Positions 27,572 through 38,497 of a stretch of DNA of 64,000 nucleotides are shown here, in pieces. The translations under genes and the position numbers were made by a program. The notes under the pieces are model-generated. The model saw nothing but the letters and a program-made list of their open reading frames with translations. It was not told where the DNA came from and did not search any database. Within the stretch, counting starts at the first letter, position 1; each line of letters opens with the position of its first letter. Source of the DNA: Marinilabiliaceae bacterium (GTDB lineage: Bacteria > Bacteroidota > Bacteroidia > Bacteroidales > Marinilabiliaceae); the NCBI GenBank assembly GCA_016933045.1, contig JAFGBR010000020.1, positions 1 through 64,000 of the forward strand, in the 5' to 3' direction.

Positions 27572-29464
27572 GTGGCAAAAGTCAAATTCATACTATATTG
27601 TTTTTTGAGTTTAGCATTTATTGTTAAAGCTTCTCATGAAACCGACAGTCTTATAAATGTTATTGGTAATACATTTGGAGATACAAAGCTTGAAGCACAG
27701 GCGGAGTTATCGTTAAAAATAGTATTGATCAATCCTGATAGTGCAATAAGCCTGGCTAATAATACTATTTTTAGTGCAAGATGGAATCAATCACAAATAA
27801 AAGGGATATGTTATTTAAGTATAGGAGAAGCATATTCTATAAAGAAAGATTACAAACAAGCATTGATAGCTTATGGTTTAGCACATGGGCTATTTGCAAA
27901 TGAAAAGGATTCGGTAAGGCTAGCTCAGTTATCGAATAGTATTGGTTTATTACATTATTATAGAGCCGAATATGATTCTGCTATGATATTTTTTCAGCGT
28001 TCACTTAATATAGAGAAAAAACTGAATAATAAATTGGGGGTTGCAAAATCGCATCAGAATATAGCTTTGATACTATATCAATTGAATGATATGGATCGTT
28101 TTTTTGAGCATAATCATTTGGCCAAAAATATATATGAGCAAATTAACGATGTGAAACATGTAGCTGATGTTGCAAATAATATGGCAATTGCCTATAGTTC
28201 AATGGCAGATTACCCAAAGTCGTTTGATTATTATACAAAAGCATTAAATGGGTATGAAAGAATTAGAGATACTTTACATATAGCAAATGTTTTCACTAAC
28301 CTGGGAAGTTTGTTTTTTTATCAAAAAGATTATAATAGATCGTTGGAATATTTAACTCAAGCCCGGGAATATTTCGATACGTTGAGGCATAATGAAGGAA
28401 TACTATACGTATTAACCCGAATGGGGGATGTTTTTTTTGAAATGGGTGATTCTGAAAAGGCAATGGAAAAGTATTTGGAATGCGAAACACTGAATAAAAC
28501 ATTAAAAAATAAAGATATTAGGTTACAAAATCTTAAGTCGTTAATCAATGTTTATAAGGTTATAAAAGATTATGAAGGAGCATTTAGGGTATCGGAAATG
28601 TATTATTTATTAAAAGATTCGATATTTAACGAGGAGAAATTTCGAACAATTTATGAAATTGAAAAAAAATATGAACAAAATAATGCCAGTAGGGAGTTAC
28701 AAGCATTAGTTGAAAAAAACAGAAGCAGAACGATGTTGTATTTAGCTGTTGCAATTGCAGTATTGGCTATAATAGCAATATTGATACTATTCAATCGTCA
28801 AAAACAGATTGAAAAAGATCAACGATTGATTAACCTTGAGCAGCAGGTGTTGAGAACTCAAATGAGTCCTCATTTTTTATTCAATGCTTTATCGGCAATT
28901 CAATATTTTGTTTTGGAGAATAAAACAATAGAAGCGATTGATTTTATTGGTGATTTTTCAAAATTAATACGGCTGGTGTTGCAAAGTAGTCAGGAAGAGT
29001 TTATAACATTGGAAACCGAGCAGGCAATCTTAAATAATTATTTAAATCTCTTATCAAAGAGATATGATAATAAAATAAAATATATTATTCATTTTGATGA
29101 TAATATTGATTTAAAAAATACACTAGTACCACCAATGTTGGCACAGCCATTTATAGAAAATGTTATTGAACATGGCGATTTAGGGAAACGAAATGAAGGA
29201 AATATATGGATAAGTTTTTCGGTAGAAAATAAGCGGTTGAAGTTTCGCATACAAGATGATGGTATAGGAATAGAAAAATCGATGGAAAAGAGAGCCGGAC
29301 ATTCAAGGGCATCAGTTGCTATTAGTATAACCCGTAAGCGTTTGCAATTAATAAATAAGGGTAACATTGAAAAACAAGTCGATTTGGTAATTGAAGATTT
29401 GTCAAAATTTGGGAAAAGTGGAACTTTGGTTGAATTTTCAATACCATATCAAAAATTAAAATAA
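27572..29464 (+). CDS. TPR-containing LytS-type sensor histidine kinase
   Basis: 630 residues from a GTG; no in-frame ATG gives the signal peptide (about 1-20). A periplasmic array of tetratricopeptide repeats (about 70-350; for example NSIGLLHYYRAEYDSAMIFF), one membrane helix (388-407), a short coiled coil, then a His_kinase domain with QMSPHFLFNAL (His434) and an ATPase with QPFIENVIEHG and DDGIGI. This is the LytS/YehU family, which normally signals to LytTR response regulators. No such regulator lies beside it. Its stop is one base from the stop of rnhA on the other strand, so the two are tightly convergent. Confidence 0.9.
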   Translation: MAKVKFILYCFLSLAFIVKASHETDSLINVIGNTFGDTKLEAQAELSLKIVLINPDSAISLANNTIFSARWNQSQIKGICYLSIGEAYSIKKDYKQALIAYGLAHGLFANEKDSVRLAQLSNSIGLLHYYRAEYDSAMIFFQRSLNIEKKLNNKLGVAKSHQNIALILYQLNDMDRFFEHNHLAKNIYEQINDVKHVADVANNMAIAYSSMADYPKSFDYYTKALNGYERIRDTLHIANVFTNLGSLFFYQKDYNRSLEYLTQAREYFDTLRHNEGILYVLTRMGDVFFEMGDSEKAMEKYLECETLNKTLKNKDIRLQNLKSLINVYKVIKDYEGAFRVSEMYYLLKDSIFNEEKFRTIYEIEKKYEQNNASRELQALVEKNRSRTMLYLAVAIAVLAIIAILILFNRQKQIEKDQRLINLEQQVLRTQMSPHFLFNALSAIQYFVLENKTIEAIDFIGDFSKLIRLVLQSSQEEFITLETEQAILNNYLNLLSKRYDNKIKYIIHFDDNIDLKNTLVPPMLAQPFIENVIEHGDLGKRNEGNIWISFSVENKRLKFRIQDDGIGIEKSMEKRAGHSRASVAISITRKRLQLINKGNIEKQVDLVIEDLSKFGKSGTLVEFSIPYQKLK

Positions 29465-29465
29465 T

Positions 29466-30077
29466 TTATTTTCTTCCAAAATCAGCAGGTATCTCACCCC
29501 AGTTTTCGGTATCCCACTTAATTATTTTTTGAGTAAAGGTATTTGTTTGAAGCCATTTTTCGGCACGTTCAATAATTTGGAATAGTTTTTCGGTGGTTGA
29601 ATTGCGATTAAGTTTTGTTTTACATTGTTTGTGTTTAATCCAACTCATCGCAGTTTTTGAATCGGTATAAACAGGAATGTTAAGGTTTCTTTTTTTTAGT
29701 TCGGCCAGTCCATGCACGATTGCTAAAAATTCGCCAATATTATTTGTTCCAAGTGGGTGTTTTTGATGAAATAGTACATCACCGGTTTTTATAAAAACAC
29801 CTCGATATTCCATTATGCCCGGATTGCCACTACATGCTGCGTCAACTGCTAAACTATCTGTAATAATTTCAGTATTAAATGTAGTGGGTTTTAAAACTGG
29901 TTTTTTATTTACTATTTCAGGTCCGTTATAATATGCATTACGAGCCATTTCGAGAGTAGGGAAACTCTTAAATTTTGCTCCGTTAACGCCTGTAACACTG
30001 GCTTTGCAATCATTCCAGTTATCGAATATCCCTGTTTTTAAACCATTCCATACTACATAATATTTTTTTACTGCCAT
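29466..30077 (-). CDS. rnhA: Ribonuclease HI with viroplasmin-like N-terminal domain
   Basis: 203 residues. The N-terminal hybrid-binding domain (1-50: YYVVWNGLKTGIFDNW, then SFPTLEMARNAYY) is followed by a short linker and an RNase H fold with the full DEDD set: Asp79 (VDAACSGNPG), Glu116 (NNIGEF), Asp139 (YTDSK) and Asp199 (PADFGRK). It degrades the RNA of RNA-DNA hybrids. It lies 10 nt downstream of glgB on the same strand, probably in one transcript. Confidence 0.94.
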   Translation of the reverse strand: MAVKKYYVVWNGLKTGIFDNWNDCKASVTGVNGAKFKSFPTLEMARNAYYNGPEIVNKKPVLKPTTFNTEIITDSLAVDAACSGNPGIMEYRGVFIKTGDVLFHQKHPLGTNNIGEFLAIVHGLAELKKRNLNIPVYTDSKTAMSWIKHKQCKTKLNRNSTTEKLFQIIERAEKWLQTNTFTQKIIKWDTENWGEIPADFGRK

Positions 30078-30087
30078 TTGTTGTGTA

Positions 30088-32100
30088 TTAATAAACGCTT
30101 CGTGTTTGAATTTTTCGTAATACTAAAGCAACCCGGCTAGGAATATATAATTTAATTTGATGTTGAGAGTTATCTTTTTTAATTGGGTTTGAGAAATAAA
30201 ACAGATTATCGTCAATTCGGTTAAAGCCTCCATATTCGGTGTTGTCACTATTTAAAATAATGCCGTATTTCCCGGCTTGAACATTTATCCCATAATCGGT
30301 AAACGAGTTTGTTGGGTTAAAATTAAACACAAAAATAAAATCGCCTCTGCTAAAAGCCAGTACTTTGTCAGTTTCGTTTGCTAAAATCAGAAAGCAGCCA
30401 GGCAATAAATTAATTTTCGATCCCAAAAGGTTAACCATATCTGCATCGAAATCCTTAAGGTAATGATATTTTAAGTCCATATTGTCGGCCAGACTCCATT
30501 GTCGTTTTGCGTAATGGTACGACCAGTTGTTTCCTTCGCGTGGAAAATCGATCCATTCGGGGTGTCCGAATTCATTTCCCATAAAATTAAGGTAGCCGCC
30601 ATTGCAAGTAGCAAGTGTAACTAGTCTTATCATTTTATGCAGAGCTATTCCCCTATCGATAACCAGGTTTTCTGATGCTTTATTCATATGAAAATACATC
30701 TCTTTATCAATAAGGCGAAAGATTATTGTTTTATCGCCAACTAAAGCCTGGTCGTGCGATTCGACATAACTGATTGTTTTCTCTTCAACGCGGTGTTGAG
30801 TAAGCTCGTGGTATATTTGTCCCATGCTCCAGTTATCATCAGCAACTTCTTTAATAAGTTTAATCCAGAAATCAGGAATTCCCATTGATAGTCGGTAATC
30901 AAAACCGATGCCGCCATCATTAACATTGCCGGCAAGGCCCGGATAACCACTCATTTCTTCGGCAATTGATATGGCATTTGGGTTTATTTCATGTATAAGG
31001 TAGTTTGCTAGTGTTAGGTATGTTATTGCATCTTCGTCTTCCTGGTTTTGAAAATAATCGGAATAGCTCGCAAAGTGGATTCCAAGACCATGGTTGTTGT
31101 ATATCATACTGGTTACGCCATCAAATCTAAAGCCGTCAAAATGATATTCCTGAAGCCAAAATTGGCAATTTGAAAGCAAAAAATGTATTACTTCGTTTTT
31201 GCTGTAATTAAAACATTTCGAATCCCATGCCGGGTGTTCTCCTTTATTTCCATCGTGAAAAAACTGGTAATTTGTACCATCAAATTTTCCTAATCCTTCT
31301 ATTTCATTTTTTACTGCATGTGAATGAACCAAATCCATAATTACTTTTATTCCCATGCCATGAGCAGTATCTATTAATTCTTTAAGTTCTTCGGGGGTTC
31401 CAAATCGCGATGATGCAGCAAAGAAGTTTGATACATGGTACCCGAAACTTCCATAATATGGGTGTTCCTGAATAGCCATTAATTGAATAGTATTGTAGCC
31501 CAATGACTTTATACGAGGTAAAACCGTTTCTTTGAATTCGCTAAAAGAGCTTACTTTACCCTCTTCGGATGACATTCCAATATGGGCTTCGTAAATGATA
31601 GGAGCCTCATTTTTTGTTAAATAGCTTGTATTTTTCCATTTGTAATCAGTTTCGGGTTGCCAAATTTGAGCACTAAAAATAAGTGTTTCATCATCCTGAA
31701 CAACTCTTTTTGCATGGGTAGGAATGCGATTGCCATTACCATCCGGCCAAAAAATATGAAGTTTATATAGTTCTTTATGTTGTAAATCGTCTTTTGGAAG
31801 TTTAAGTTCCCAATGGCCATTGCCAATATCATGAAGTCGGTATTTTTCGTCATCAATCCAGTTTGAGAAATTGCCAATCATATATATTTTTGATGCATTA
31901 GGAGCCCATTCTCTTAAAATCCATTGGTTATTAATTAGATGTAGGCCAAAATAGAGATGGCTGTTTGCAAATTCTTTTAATGATTTTTTCCCTGCTGCCA
32001 GTTCTTTTAATTTATTTTCAAAAGCAAGGTGGCGGGCTTCTAGTAATGGTTCAAATGGCTTTAACCACGGGTCTTTGCTTATTAATCCCAACTCTTTCAT
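30088..32100 (-). CDS. glgB: 1,4-alpha-glucan branching enzyme (GH13)
   Basis: 670 residues. An N-terminal CBM48-like domain (about 45-150) precedes a GH13 barrel with YGSFGYHVSNFFAASSRFG, the nucleophile Asp327 in GFRFDGVTSM, the acid/base Glu381 in SIAEEMSG and the third carboxylate in VESHDQALVGDK. The C-terminal beta domain ends the chain. Overall length and the IAEE-SG motif resemble the eukaryotic-type branching enzymes common in Bacteroidota rather than E. coli GlgB. It introduces alpha-1,6 branches in glycogen. No other glycogen genes are nearby; rnhA follows and kdsB precedes. Confidence 0.93.
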   Translation of the reverse strand: MKELGLISKDPWLKPFEPLLEARHLAFENKLKELAAGKKSLKEFANSHLYFGLHLINNQWILREWAPNASKIYMIGNFSNWIDDEKYRLHDIGNGHWELKLPKDDLQHKELYKLHIFWPDGNGNRIPTHAKRVVQDDETLIFSAQIWQPETDYKWKNTSYLTKNEAPIIYEAHIGMSSEEGKVSSFSEFKETVLPRIKSLGYNTIQLMAIQEHPYYGSFGYHVSNFFAASSRFGTPEELKELIDTAHGMGIKVIMDLVHSHAVKNEIEGLGKFDGTNYQFFHDGNKGEHPAWDSKCFNYSKNEVIHFLLSNCQFWLQEYHFDGFRFDGVTSMIYNNHGLGIHFASYSDYFQNQEDEDAITYLTLANYLIHEINPNAISIAEEMSGYPGLAGNVNDGGIGFDYRLSMGIPDFWIKLIKEVADDNWSMGQIYHELTQHRVEEKTISYVESHDQALVGDKTIIFRLIDKEMYFHMNKASENLVIDRGIALHKMIRLVTLATCNGGYLNFMGNEFGHPEWIDFPREGNNWSYHYAKRQWSLADNMDLKYHYLKDFDADMVNLLGSKINLLPGCFLILANETDKVLAFSRGDFIFVFNFNPTNSFTDYGINVQAGKYGIILNSDNTEYGGFNRIDDNLFYFSNPIKKDNSQHQIKLYIPSRVALVLRKIQTRSVY

Positions 32101-32171
32101 TATATGTTTTTTTGGGGAGTATTATTTCAAGAATTTATTTGATAATTGTTTTTTAAGATAAAAAAATGTTT

Positions 32172-32930
32172 TTAAAACAGACCCATATTCTTAATTTTTT
32201 CTAAATCGTTGGGAGTATCAATGCCAATGCTTTCATGAGATGTTTCACTAACTGCAATGTGGTATCCATTTTCGATCCATCGAAGTTGTTCGAGCGATTC
32301 AGCAAGTTCGAGTGGCGAGGGTTTAAGTTGTGTGAGTTGAAATAATACGTCAGATCGGTAAGCATACATTCCAATATGTTGATAATATTTATGTTTTAAA
32401 TGCCACTCTTTTGAGTCGGCATTGCGCAAAAAAGGTATTGGAGAGCGGCTAAAATATAATGCTTTATTATTATTCCCGATTATGACCTTAGGTTTATTAA
32501 TATCGAAAATAATGTCGTTAGATGTTATGGGCTTTACAAGAGTTGCAATGTCGGTTTTAATATCGTTAAAGCAGTTTATTAATTGTGCAATTTGAGCAGG
32601 TTCAATAAATGGTTCATCGCCCTGAATATTAACAACAATATTAAAAGATTTATTAAGTTTTTTTGATGCGATGGATAAAGCTTCGGCACATCTGTCGGTG
32701 CCACTTTGGTGGTTTTTTGAAGTCATAACAGCATTACCTCCAAAACTCTCAACAGTGTTAAATATGCGTTCGTCGTCGGTAGCTACAAAAACTGTTGGAA
32801 TAGCTTTTTGAGCCTGTTCAAAAACTCGTTGAATCATTGTTTTTCCACCTAAGTCGACAAGGGGCTTGCCCGGAAAACGAGTTGATGCAAATCGTGCCGG
32901 TATAATTCCAATTGTATTTGAATAATCCAT
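32172..32930 (-). CDS. kdsB: 3-deoxy-manno-octulosonate cytidylyltransferase
   Basis: 252 residues, typical KdsB. Nucleotidyltransferase signature IPARFASTRFPGKPLVDLGGK at the N-terminus (20-residue core), GTDRCAEA, VVNIQGDEPFIEP and KHIGMYAYR-like HIGMYAYRSD. It activates Kdo to CMP-Kdo for the LPS inner core. It is divergent from the sigma-54 activator at 33066 and lies 71 nt upstream of glgB on the same strand. Confidence 0.95.
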   Translation of the reverse strand: MDYSNTIGIIPARFASTRFPGKPLVDLGGKTMIQRVFEQAQKAIPTVFVATDDERIFNTVESFGGNAVMTSKNHQSGTDRCAEALSIASKKLNKSFNIVVNIQGDEPFIEPAQIAQLINCFNDIKTDIATLVKPITSNDIIFDINKPKVIIGNNNKALYFSRSPIPFLRNADSKEWHLKHKYYQHIGMYAYRSDVLFQLTQLKPSPLELAESLEQLRWIENGYHIAVSETSHESIGIDTPNDLEKIKNMGLF

Positions 32931-32952
32931 GCTTAAAGGTTAAATATTTAGT

Positions 32953-32960
32953 CAAAGATA
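32953..32960 (-). promoter_or_regulatory. Predicted -7 box of kdsB
   Basis: On the minus strand TATCTTTG, an exact TAnnTTTG match, sits 22 bp before the kdsB start codon. No convincing -33 element. Confidence 0.45.
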
Positions 32961-33026
32961 AATTTTTCGGTGATTAAAAATTACCATTTTACCTAAGTAA
33001 AAGTATATTTTTATTGGTAAGAATTG

Positions 33027-33034
33027 TAACTTTG
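33027..33034 (+). promoter_or_regulatory. Predicted -7 box of the sigma-54 activator-lptE-secG unit
   Basis: TAACTTTG, an exact TAnnTTTG match, lies 31 bp before the start codon at 33066. It is a housekeeping-type promoter; no -24/-12 sigma-54 element was seen here. Confidence 0.5.
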
Positions 33035-33065
33035 TCAGTATATCTGAAAAAATAGCAGTAAACGA

Positions 33066-34316
33066 ATGGATGTACAAAAAATAAAACAACGCTTTGGTAT
33101 TATAGGAAATAGTTATGGTTTAAACCGAGCTATTGATATTGCAGTTCAGGTAGCTCCAACTGACTTATCAGTTTTAATTACAGGAGAAAGTGGAACCGGA
33201 AAAGAGGTTTTTCCCCAAATTATACACCAGCATAGCGTTCGTAAACATGGGCAATACATAGCAGTAAATTGTGGTGCTATACCTGAAGGTACAATTGATT
33301 CAGAATTGTTTGGCCATGAAAAGGGTTCATTTACAGGAGCATTGTCTGATAGAAAAGGTTATTTTGAAGAGGCAAATGGCGGTACTATATTTTTAGATGA
33401 AATAGGAGAGTTGCCATTATCAACACAGGTTAGATTATTAAGAGTACTTGAGGCGGGTGAGTTTATGAAAGTTGGATCATCGAAAGTGCTAAAGACAAAT
33501 GTGAGGGTTGTAGGAGCAACAAACGTTAATATGGAAAAAGCCATACAGGAGGGTAAATTTCGTGAAGATTTATTTTATCGTTTAAACAGTATTCCAATAA
33601 TAATACCTCCATTGCGTGAACGTTCGGAAGATATTTATTTGTTGTTTCGTAAATTTGCCAATGATTTTGCAGATCGTTATCGTATGCCCGGGATTAAACT
33701 TGACCATGAAGCACGCGAAGTGCTTATGCAGTATCGTTGGCCCGGAAATATTAGGCAGTTAAAAAATATTACTGAGCAAATATCAATTATAGAACGGAAT
33801 CGTGAAATTGACGGAGAAACATTGCGAAAATACATTCCATATCATATTGGCGATAATCTTCCGGCAATAATTGGAGCTGCAAAAAAAGAAGAAGCCGATT
33901 TTTCAAACGAAAGAGAGATATTGTATAAAGTGCTTTTCGATATGAAGAGGGATATGAACGATTTGAAAGCAATTGTTTTAGAATTGATGCAGCATGGAAA
34001 TGATATAAATTTGAAAAATGAAGATAGGGCAAGAGTATTTGATGATTTATATGCAGATATAGATGATAGTTTACGACCTGGATCTACTCCTGTGCCAAAA
34101 AACCCTATAAATTTTGCTTCGCATGGCGATAGTCATCCTATACAAGATACCGAAGAATTTATAGAGGAATCTCTTTCGATAGAGGAAAAAGAGATTGAAT
34201 TAATTAACAAAGCACTTGAGAAACACAATGGAAAGCGTAAGTATGCAGCAAAGGAGTTAGGTATTTCAGAGCGAACATTATATCGGAAAATAAAAGAATA
34301 TAATATTAATGGATAG
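33066..34316 (+). CDS. Receiver-less sigma-54 interaction domain transcriptional activator
   Basis: 416 residues. The AAA+ domain starts almost at the N-terminus (Walker A GESGTGKE 40-47; Walker B TIFLDE 107-112), so there is no receiver or other sensor domain in front. The sigma-54 contact loop reads GSFTGA (87-92) rather than GAFTGA, an Ala-to-Ser change. After a linker of about 120 residues comes a Fis-type helix-turn-helix (about 386-414, KYAAKELGISERTLYRKIKE). Activity may therefore be controlled by level or by a partner protein. Its stop is immediately followed by the lptE start (zero-base gap), and the TPR-like gene and secG follow on the same strand. Confidence 0.92.
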   Translation: MDVQKIKQRFGIIGNSYGLNRAIDIAVQVAPTDLSVLITGESGTGKEVFPQIIHQHSVRKHGQYIAVNCGAIPEGTIDSELFGHEKGSFTGALSDRKGYFEEANGGTIFLDEIGELPLSTQVRLLRVLEAGEFMKVGSSKVLKTNVRVVGATNVNMEKAIQEGKFREDLFYRLNSIPIIIPPLRERSEDIYLLFRKFANDFADRYRMPGIKLDHEAREVLMQYRWPGNIRQLKNITEQISIIERNREIDGETLRKYIPYHIGDNLPAIIGAAKKEEADFSNEREILYKVLFDMKRDMNDLKAIVLELMQHGNDINLKNEDRARVFDDLYADIDDSLRPGSTPVPKNPINFASHGDSHPIQDTEEFIEESLSIEEKEIELINKALEKHNGKRKYAAKELGISERTLYRKIKEYNING

Positions 34317-34832
34317 ATGAATAAGATGTTAATTTTAAAATTGGGTGTATTGTTTGTTATGCCTATTGTATTTTGGGGATGTTCGATTAATATGACATTG
34401 AATGGGGCATCGATACCCGAAAATTTAAAAACTGTATCTGTGCAATATTTTGAAAACAGAGCTCCCTTAATAAATCCACAACTGAGTCAGACCTTTACTG
34501 AAAAATTAAAAGACCGATTGGCAAATGAATCGCGATTGCAACTGACAACATCAATAGGAGATGTTGATTTTTCGGGTTCAATAAAAGGGTATGATGTTAG
34601 GCCAATGGCAATACAGGCTGATGCGATATCGGCAGAAACCCGTTTGACAATAAATGTAGAGGTGAAATATAAAAATTTTAAAAATCCTAAAGAAAGCTGG
34701 GAGTCATCATTTTCTGCGTATGAAGATTTTCCGAGTGATAAAAATATTACAGAGGTTGAAGATGAATTAGTGGGACTAATTATTGATAAAATAACGGAAA
34801 ACATTTTTAATAAAGCATTTGCTAACTGGTAA
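34317..34832 (+). CDS. lptE: LptE family LPS-assembly lipoprotein
   Basis: 171 residues. Lipoprotein signal peptide with lipobox FWGC (Cys22), then the LptE-type N-terminal strand pattern (LNGASIPENLKTVSVQYFENRA) and FTEKLKDRLANESRLQL. In Bacteroidota this family is taken as the LptE plug of the LptD outer-membrane LPS translocon; the similarity is short, so function is inferred from family and position. It starts directly after the sigma-54 activator stop codon, suggesting translational coupling. A second ATG three codons in is possible. Confidence 0.85.
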   Translation: MNKMLILKLGVLFVMPIVFWGCSINMTLNGASIPENLKTVSVQYFENRAPLINPQLSQTFTEKLKDRLANESRLQLTTSIGDVDFSGSIKGYDVRPMAIQADAISAETRLTINVEVKYKNFKNPKESWESSFSAYEDFPSDKNITEVEDELVGLIIDKITENIFNKAFANW

Positions 34833-34844
34833 GAGAAAAGAAAT

Positions 34845-35741
34845 ATGAATCGAAACCAGTTTTATCATTATATTGAAAATTCAGACAGTTTAAATGCCCA
34901 AAGTTTAGGGCATTTGAGAGAACTTGTAAAAGAATATCCATATTTCCATGCCGGACGAATGATGTTGGTAAAAAACCTGCATTTGCTTGATGATATAAAA
35001 TACGAGCAGGAGCTTAGGTATGCCTCAGTTCATATTCCCGACAGGCGAAAGATGTATATGCTTATTTATGAACCGGCTAAAAAGGATGAAACTATTGCAG
35101 ATATAAGAGTTATTTCGGAGGAAAAGGAGGAAATATCGTTATCTGTTGAAAGTGCCGATGAGAGTATGAAATCGTATGATCCTGAGAATTATTTTAATGT
35201 TACAGATGAAATTGATAATGATGGGTTAAGAATAAATTTTTCGGATAAAAAATATAACGAAAAGAAAAATGAACAGGCATTAAATATTGAAGATGAAGAT
35301 TTGTTTGATTATGAAAGAATTACATCGGGTAGTTCAGTTTATCGTTTAGAGTTAGATACATTTAATCCAACAGGAAATTACTCGTTTATTGAATGGTTAA
35401 CAGCCATGAAAGATGGAGGAAAAGTTAAACATACAGAGGAAAAGCAACAAATAAAAGGCCGAAATCGACAGATGGAGCTGATAGAATCATTCCTTAATAT
35501 GGATAAGGAGGCAATTGCACCAACAAAAGAAACATCGGGGGGGGCGGTAAATATTGCAGCATCGAGTATTGAGGAAAACGATCATTTGATGACAGAAACA
35601 TTAGCAAATATTCATATAAAACAAAAACATTATGAAAAGGCAATAGCGATATTCGAGAAACTGAGTTTGAAATATCCCGAAAAAAATATTTACTTTGCAA
35701 CTCGAATAGAAGAGCTAGAAAAATTAATTAGTAATCAATAA
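34845..35741 (+). CDS. TPR-like protein of unknown function, upstream of secG
   Basis: 298 residues. Helical N-terminal part (LGHLRELVKEYPYFHAGRMM) resembling a degenerate tetratricopeptide segment, a long acidic low-complexity middle (about 85-175), and a C-terminal TPR-like pair (ETLANIHIKQKHYEKAIAIF). There is no signal peptide or membrane helix, so it is probably cytoplasmic. It sits 12 nt after lptE and 11 nt before secG, so it is co-transcribed with envelope-export genes. Its role is unknown. Confidence 0.75.
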   Translation: MNRNQFYHYIENSDSLNAQSLGHLRELVKEYPYFHAGRMMLVKNLHLLDDIKYEQELRYASVHIPDRRKMYMLIYEPAKKDETIADIRVISEEKEEISLSVESADESMKSYDPENYFNVTDEIDNDGLRINFSDKKYNEKKNEQALNIEDEDLFDYERITSGSSVYRLELDTFNPTGNYSFIEWLTAMKDGGKVKHTEEKQQIKGRNRQMELIESFLNMDKEAIAPTKETSGGAVNIAASSIEENDHLMTETLANIHIKQKHYEKAIAIFEKLSLKYPEKNIYFATRIEELEKLISNQ

Positions 35742-35752
35742 AAGATAAAAGT

Positions 35753-36112
35753 ATGTATCCGTTTGTATCGGTTCTTGTTGTTATTATAAGTATACTGCTT
35801 ATTTTAATTGTATTAGTTCAAAACTCAAAAGGTGGAGGTTTGGCATCAAATTTCTCTTCGTCAAATCAAATGATGGGAGTTAGGAAAACAAATGATTTTC
35901 TTGAAAAAGCAACATGGACATTGGCTAGTGCTTTACTAGTGCTTTCGTTTGTAGCTGTAATGGTATTGCGTCCTGAGCAGGAAGTAGTTAGCGGAGTAGA
36001 TGAAGAATTAAATAATCGTTTGCCTGCTCAAACAGAAATGCCTGGTTTTGAAGTTCCTGCTGTTGAAGGTTCTACAACAGATGCTCCTCAAGCAGAAGAG
36101 CCTGCTCAATAA
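35753..36112 (+). CDS. secG: Preprotein translocase subunit SecG
   Basis: 119 residues. Two membrane helices (about 3-23 and 56-76) flank the conserved LVLVQNSKGGGLASNF-like loop, here LIVLVQNSKGGGLASNFSSS. A Pro/Glu/Ala-rich tail of about 40 residues follows. SecG stimulates SecYEG-dependent export. It is the last gene of its unit, ended by a strong terminator. Confidence 0.93.
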   Translation: MYPFVSVLVVIISILLILIVLVQNSKGGGLASNFSSSNQMMGVRKTNDFLEKATWTLASALLVLSFVAVMVLRPEQEVVSGVDEELNNRLPAQTEMPGFEVPAVEGSTTDAPQAEEPAQ

Positions 36113-36130
36113 AGAGTATTAACAAATAGC

Positions 36131-36165
36131 AAAAAGTGTCAGTATGTCAGATACTGACACTTTTT
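36131..36165 (+). terminator. Strong rho-independent terminator after secG
   Basis: A perfect 15-bp stem (36131-36145 with 36151-36165) with a 5-nt loop ends in a T-run. It separates secG from groES. Confidence 0.9.
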
Positions 36166-36355
36166 TTATGTCATAAAATAAAGCAAAAAGGATAGATATG
36201 TGACTAAAAATGAGTAGCTAAATTAGATTGAAAATATCTGTGTCTGAAAAAATGTCAATAAAATGATTGGTTTTTTGTTTGGCATAATTTGTGATTCAAA
36301 GCCATATCGAAATGAAAAATTTTTATTAATGTTTAACAAATAAAATAAAACAAAA

Positions 36356-36634
36356 ATGTCAGAGCTTAAAGGAAAGATTTTAGCAGGCAAAGTTTTAGTA
36401 AAGCCACAGCCGGCTGAAGAAAAAACTTCAAGTGGAATAATTATACCTGATTCAGCAAAAGAAAAACCACTATCAGGTGAAGTCGTGTTAGTTGGAGTAG
36501 CCAAGAAAGATGAAACAATGGAGGTAAAGGTTGGTGATAATGTTTTGTATGGCAAATACAGCGGTACTGAATTGTCGATTGGCGGTGTCGATTATCTGTT
36601 GATTTCACAAAGTGATGTTTTGTATATTGTATAA
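36356..36634 (+). CDS. groES: Co-chaperonin GroES
   Basis: 92 residues, normal for GroES. N-terminal GKILAGKVLVKPQPAEEKT, the mobile-loop region SSGIIIPDSAKEKPLSGEV, and the C-terminal GVDYLLISQSDVLYIV. It forms the heptameric lid of GroEL. The 243-bp upstream region has no CIRCE (HrcA) inverted repeat that can be seen, so heat control, if any, must work otherwise. groEL starts 22 nt downstream. Confidence 0.97.
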   Translation: MSELKGKILAGKVLVKPQPAEEKTSSGIIIPDSAKEKPLSGEVVLVGVAKKDETMEVKVGDNVLYGKYSGTELSIGGVDYLLISQSDVLYIV

Positions 36635-36641
36635 TTAGTGA

Positions 36642-38297
<1,656 letters not shown>

Positions 38298-38319
38298 AAA
38301 TTATTCAGTTTAATATATT

Positions 38320-38347
38320 AAAAAAGGTGTCTTTTAAGACACCTTTT
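38320..38347 (+). terminator. Terminator after groEL
   Basis: A hairpin with A/T tracts (38320-38333 with 38336-38347, effective loop about 4-6 nt) lies 23 nt after the groEL stop and ends in a T-run. Confidence 0.8.
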
Positions 38348-38497
38348 TTTATGTAATTAAGTCGATATCTTTTATTAGTATTAATAAGGTTTATATTTTT
38401 TAATATTAATAAAACTACTTGAAAATGTTAAAAAAATATAAGAAAAGAAACATCTTTGTTATTTAGTCGTTATAAAAGCAATCCATAAATTTTATAT

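Noticed and set aside
34317-34328. Alternative lptE start three codons downstream
   Set aside because: Possible, but the first ATG abuts the previous stop codon, which favours coupled initiation there.
36166-36355. CIRCE element upstream of groES
   Set aside because: I looked for the TTAGCACTC/GAGTGCTAA inverted repeat and did not find it.
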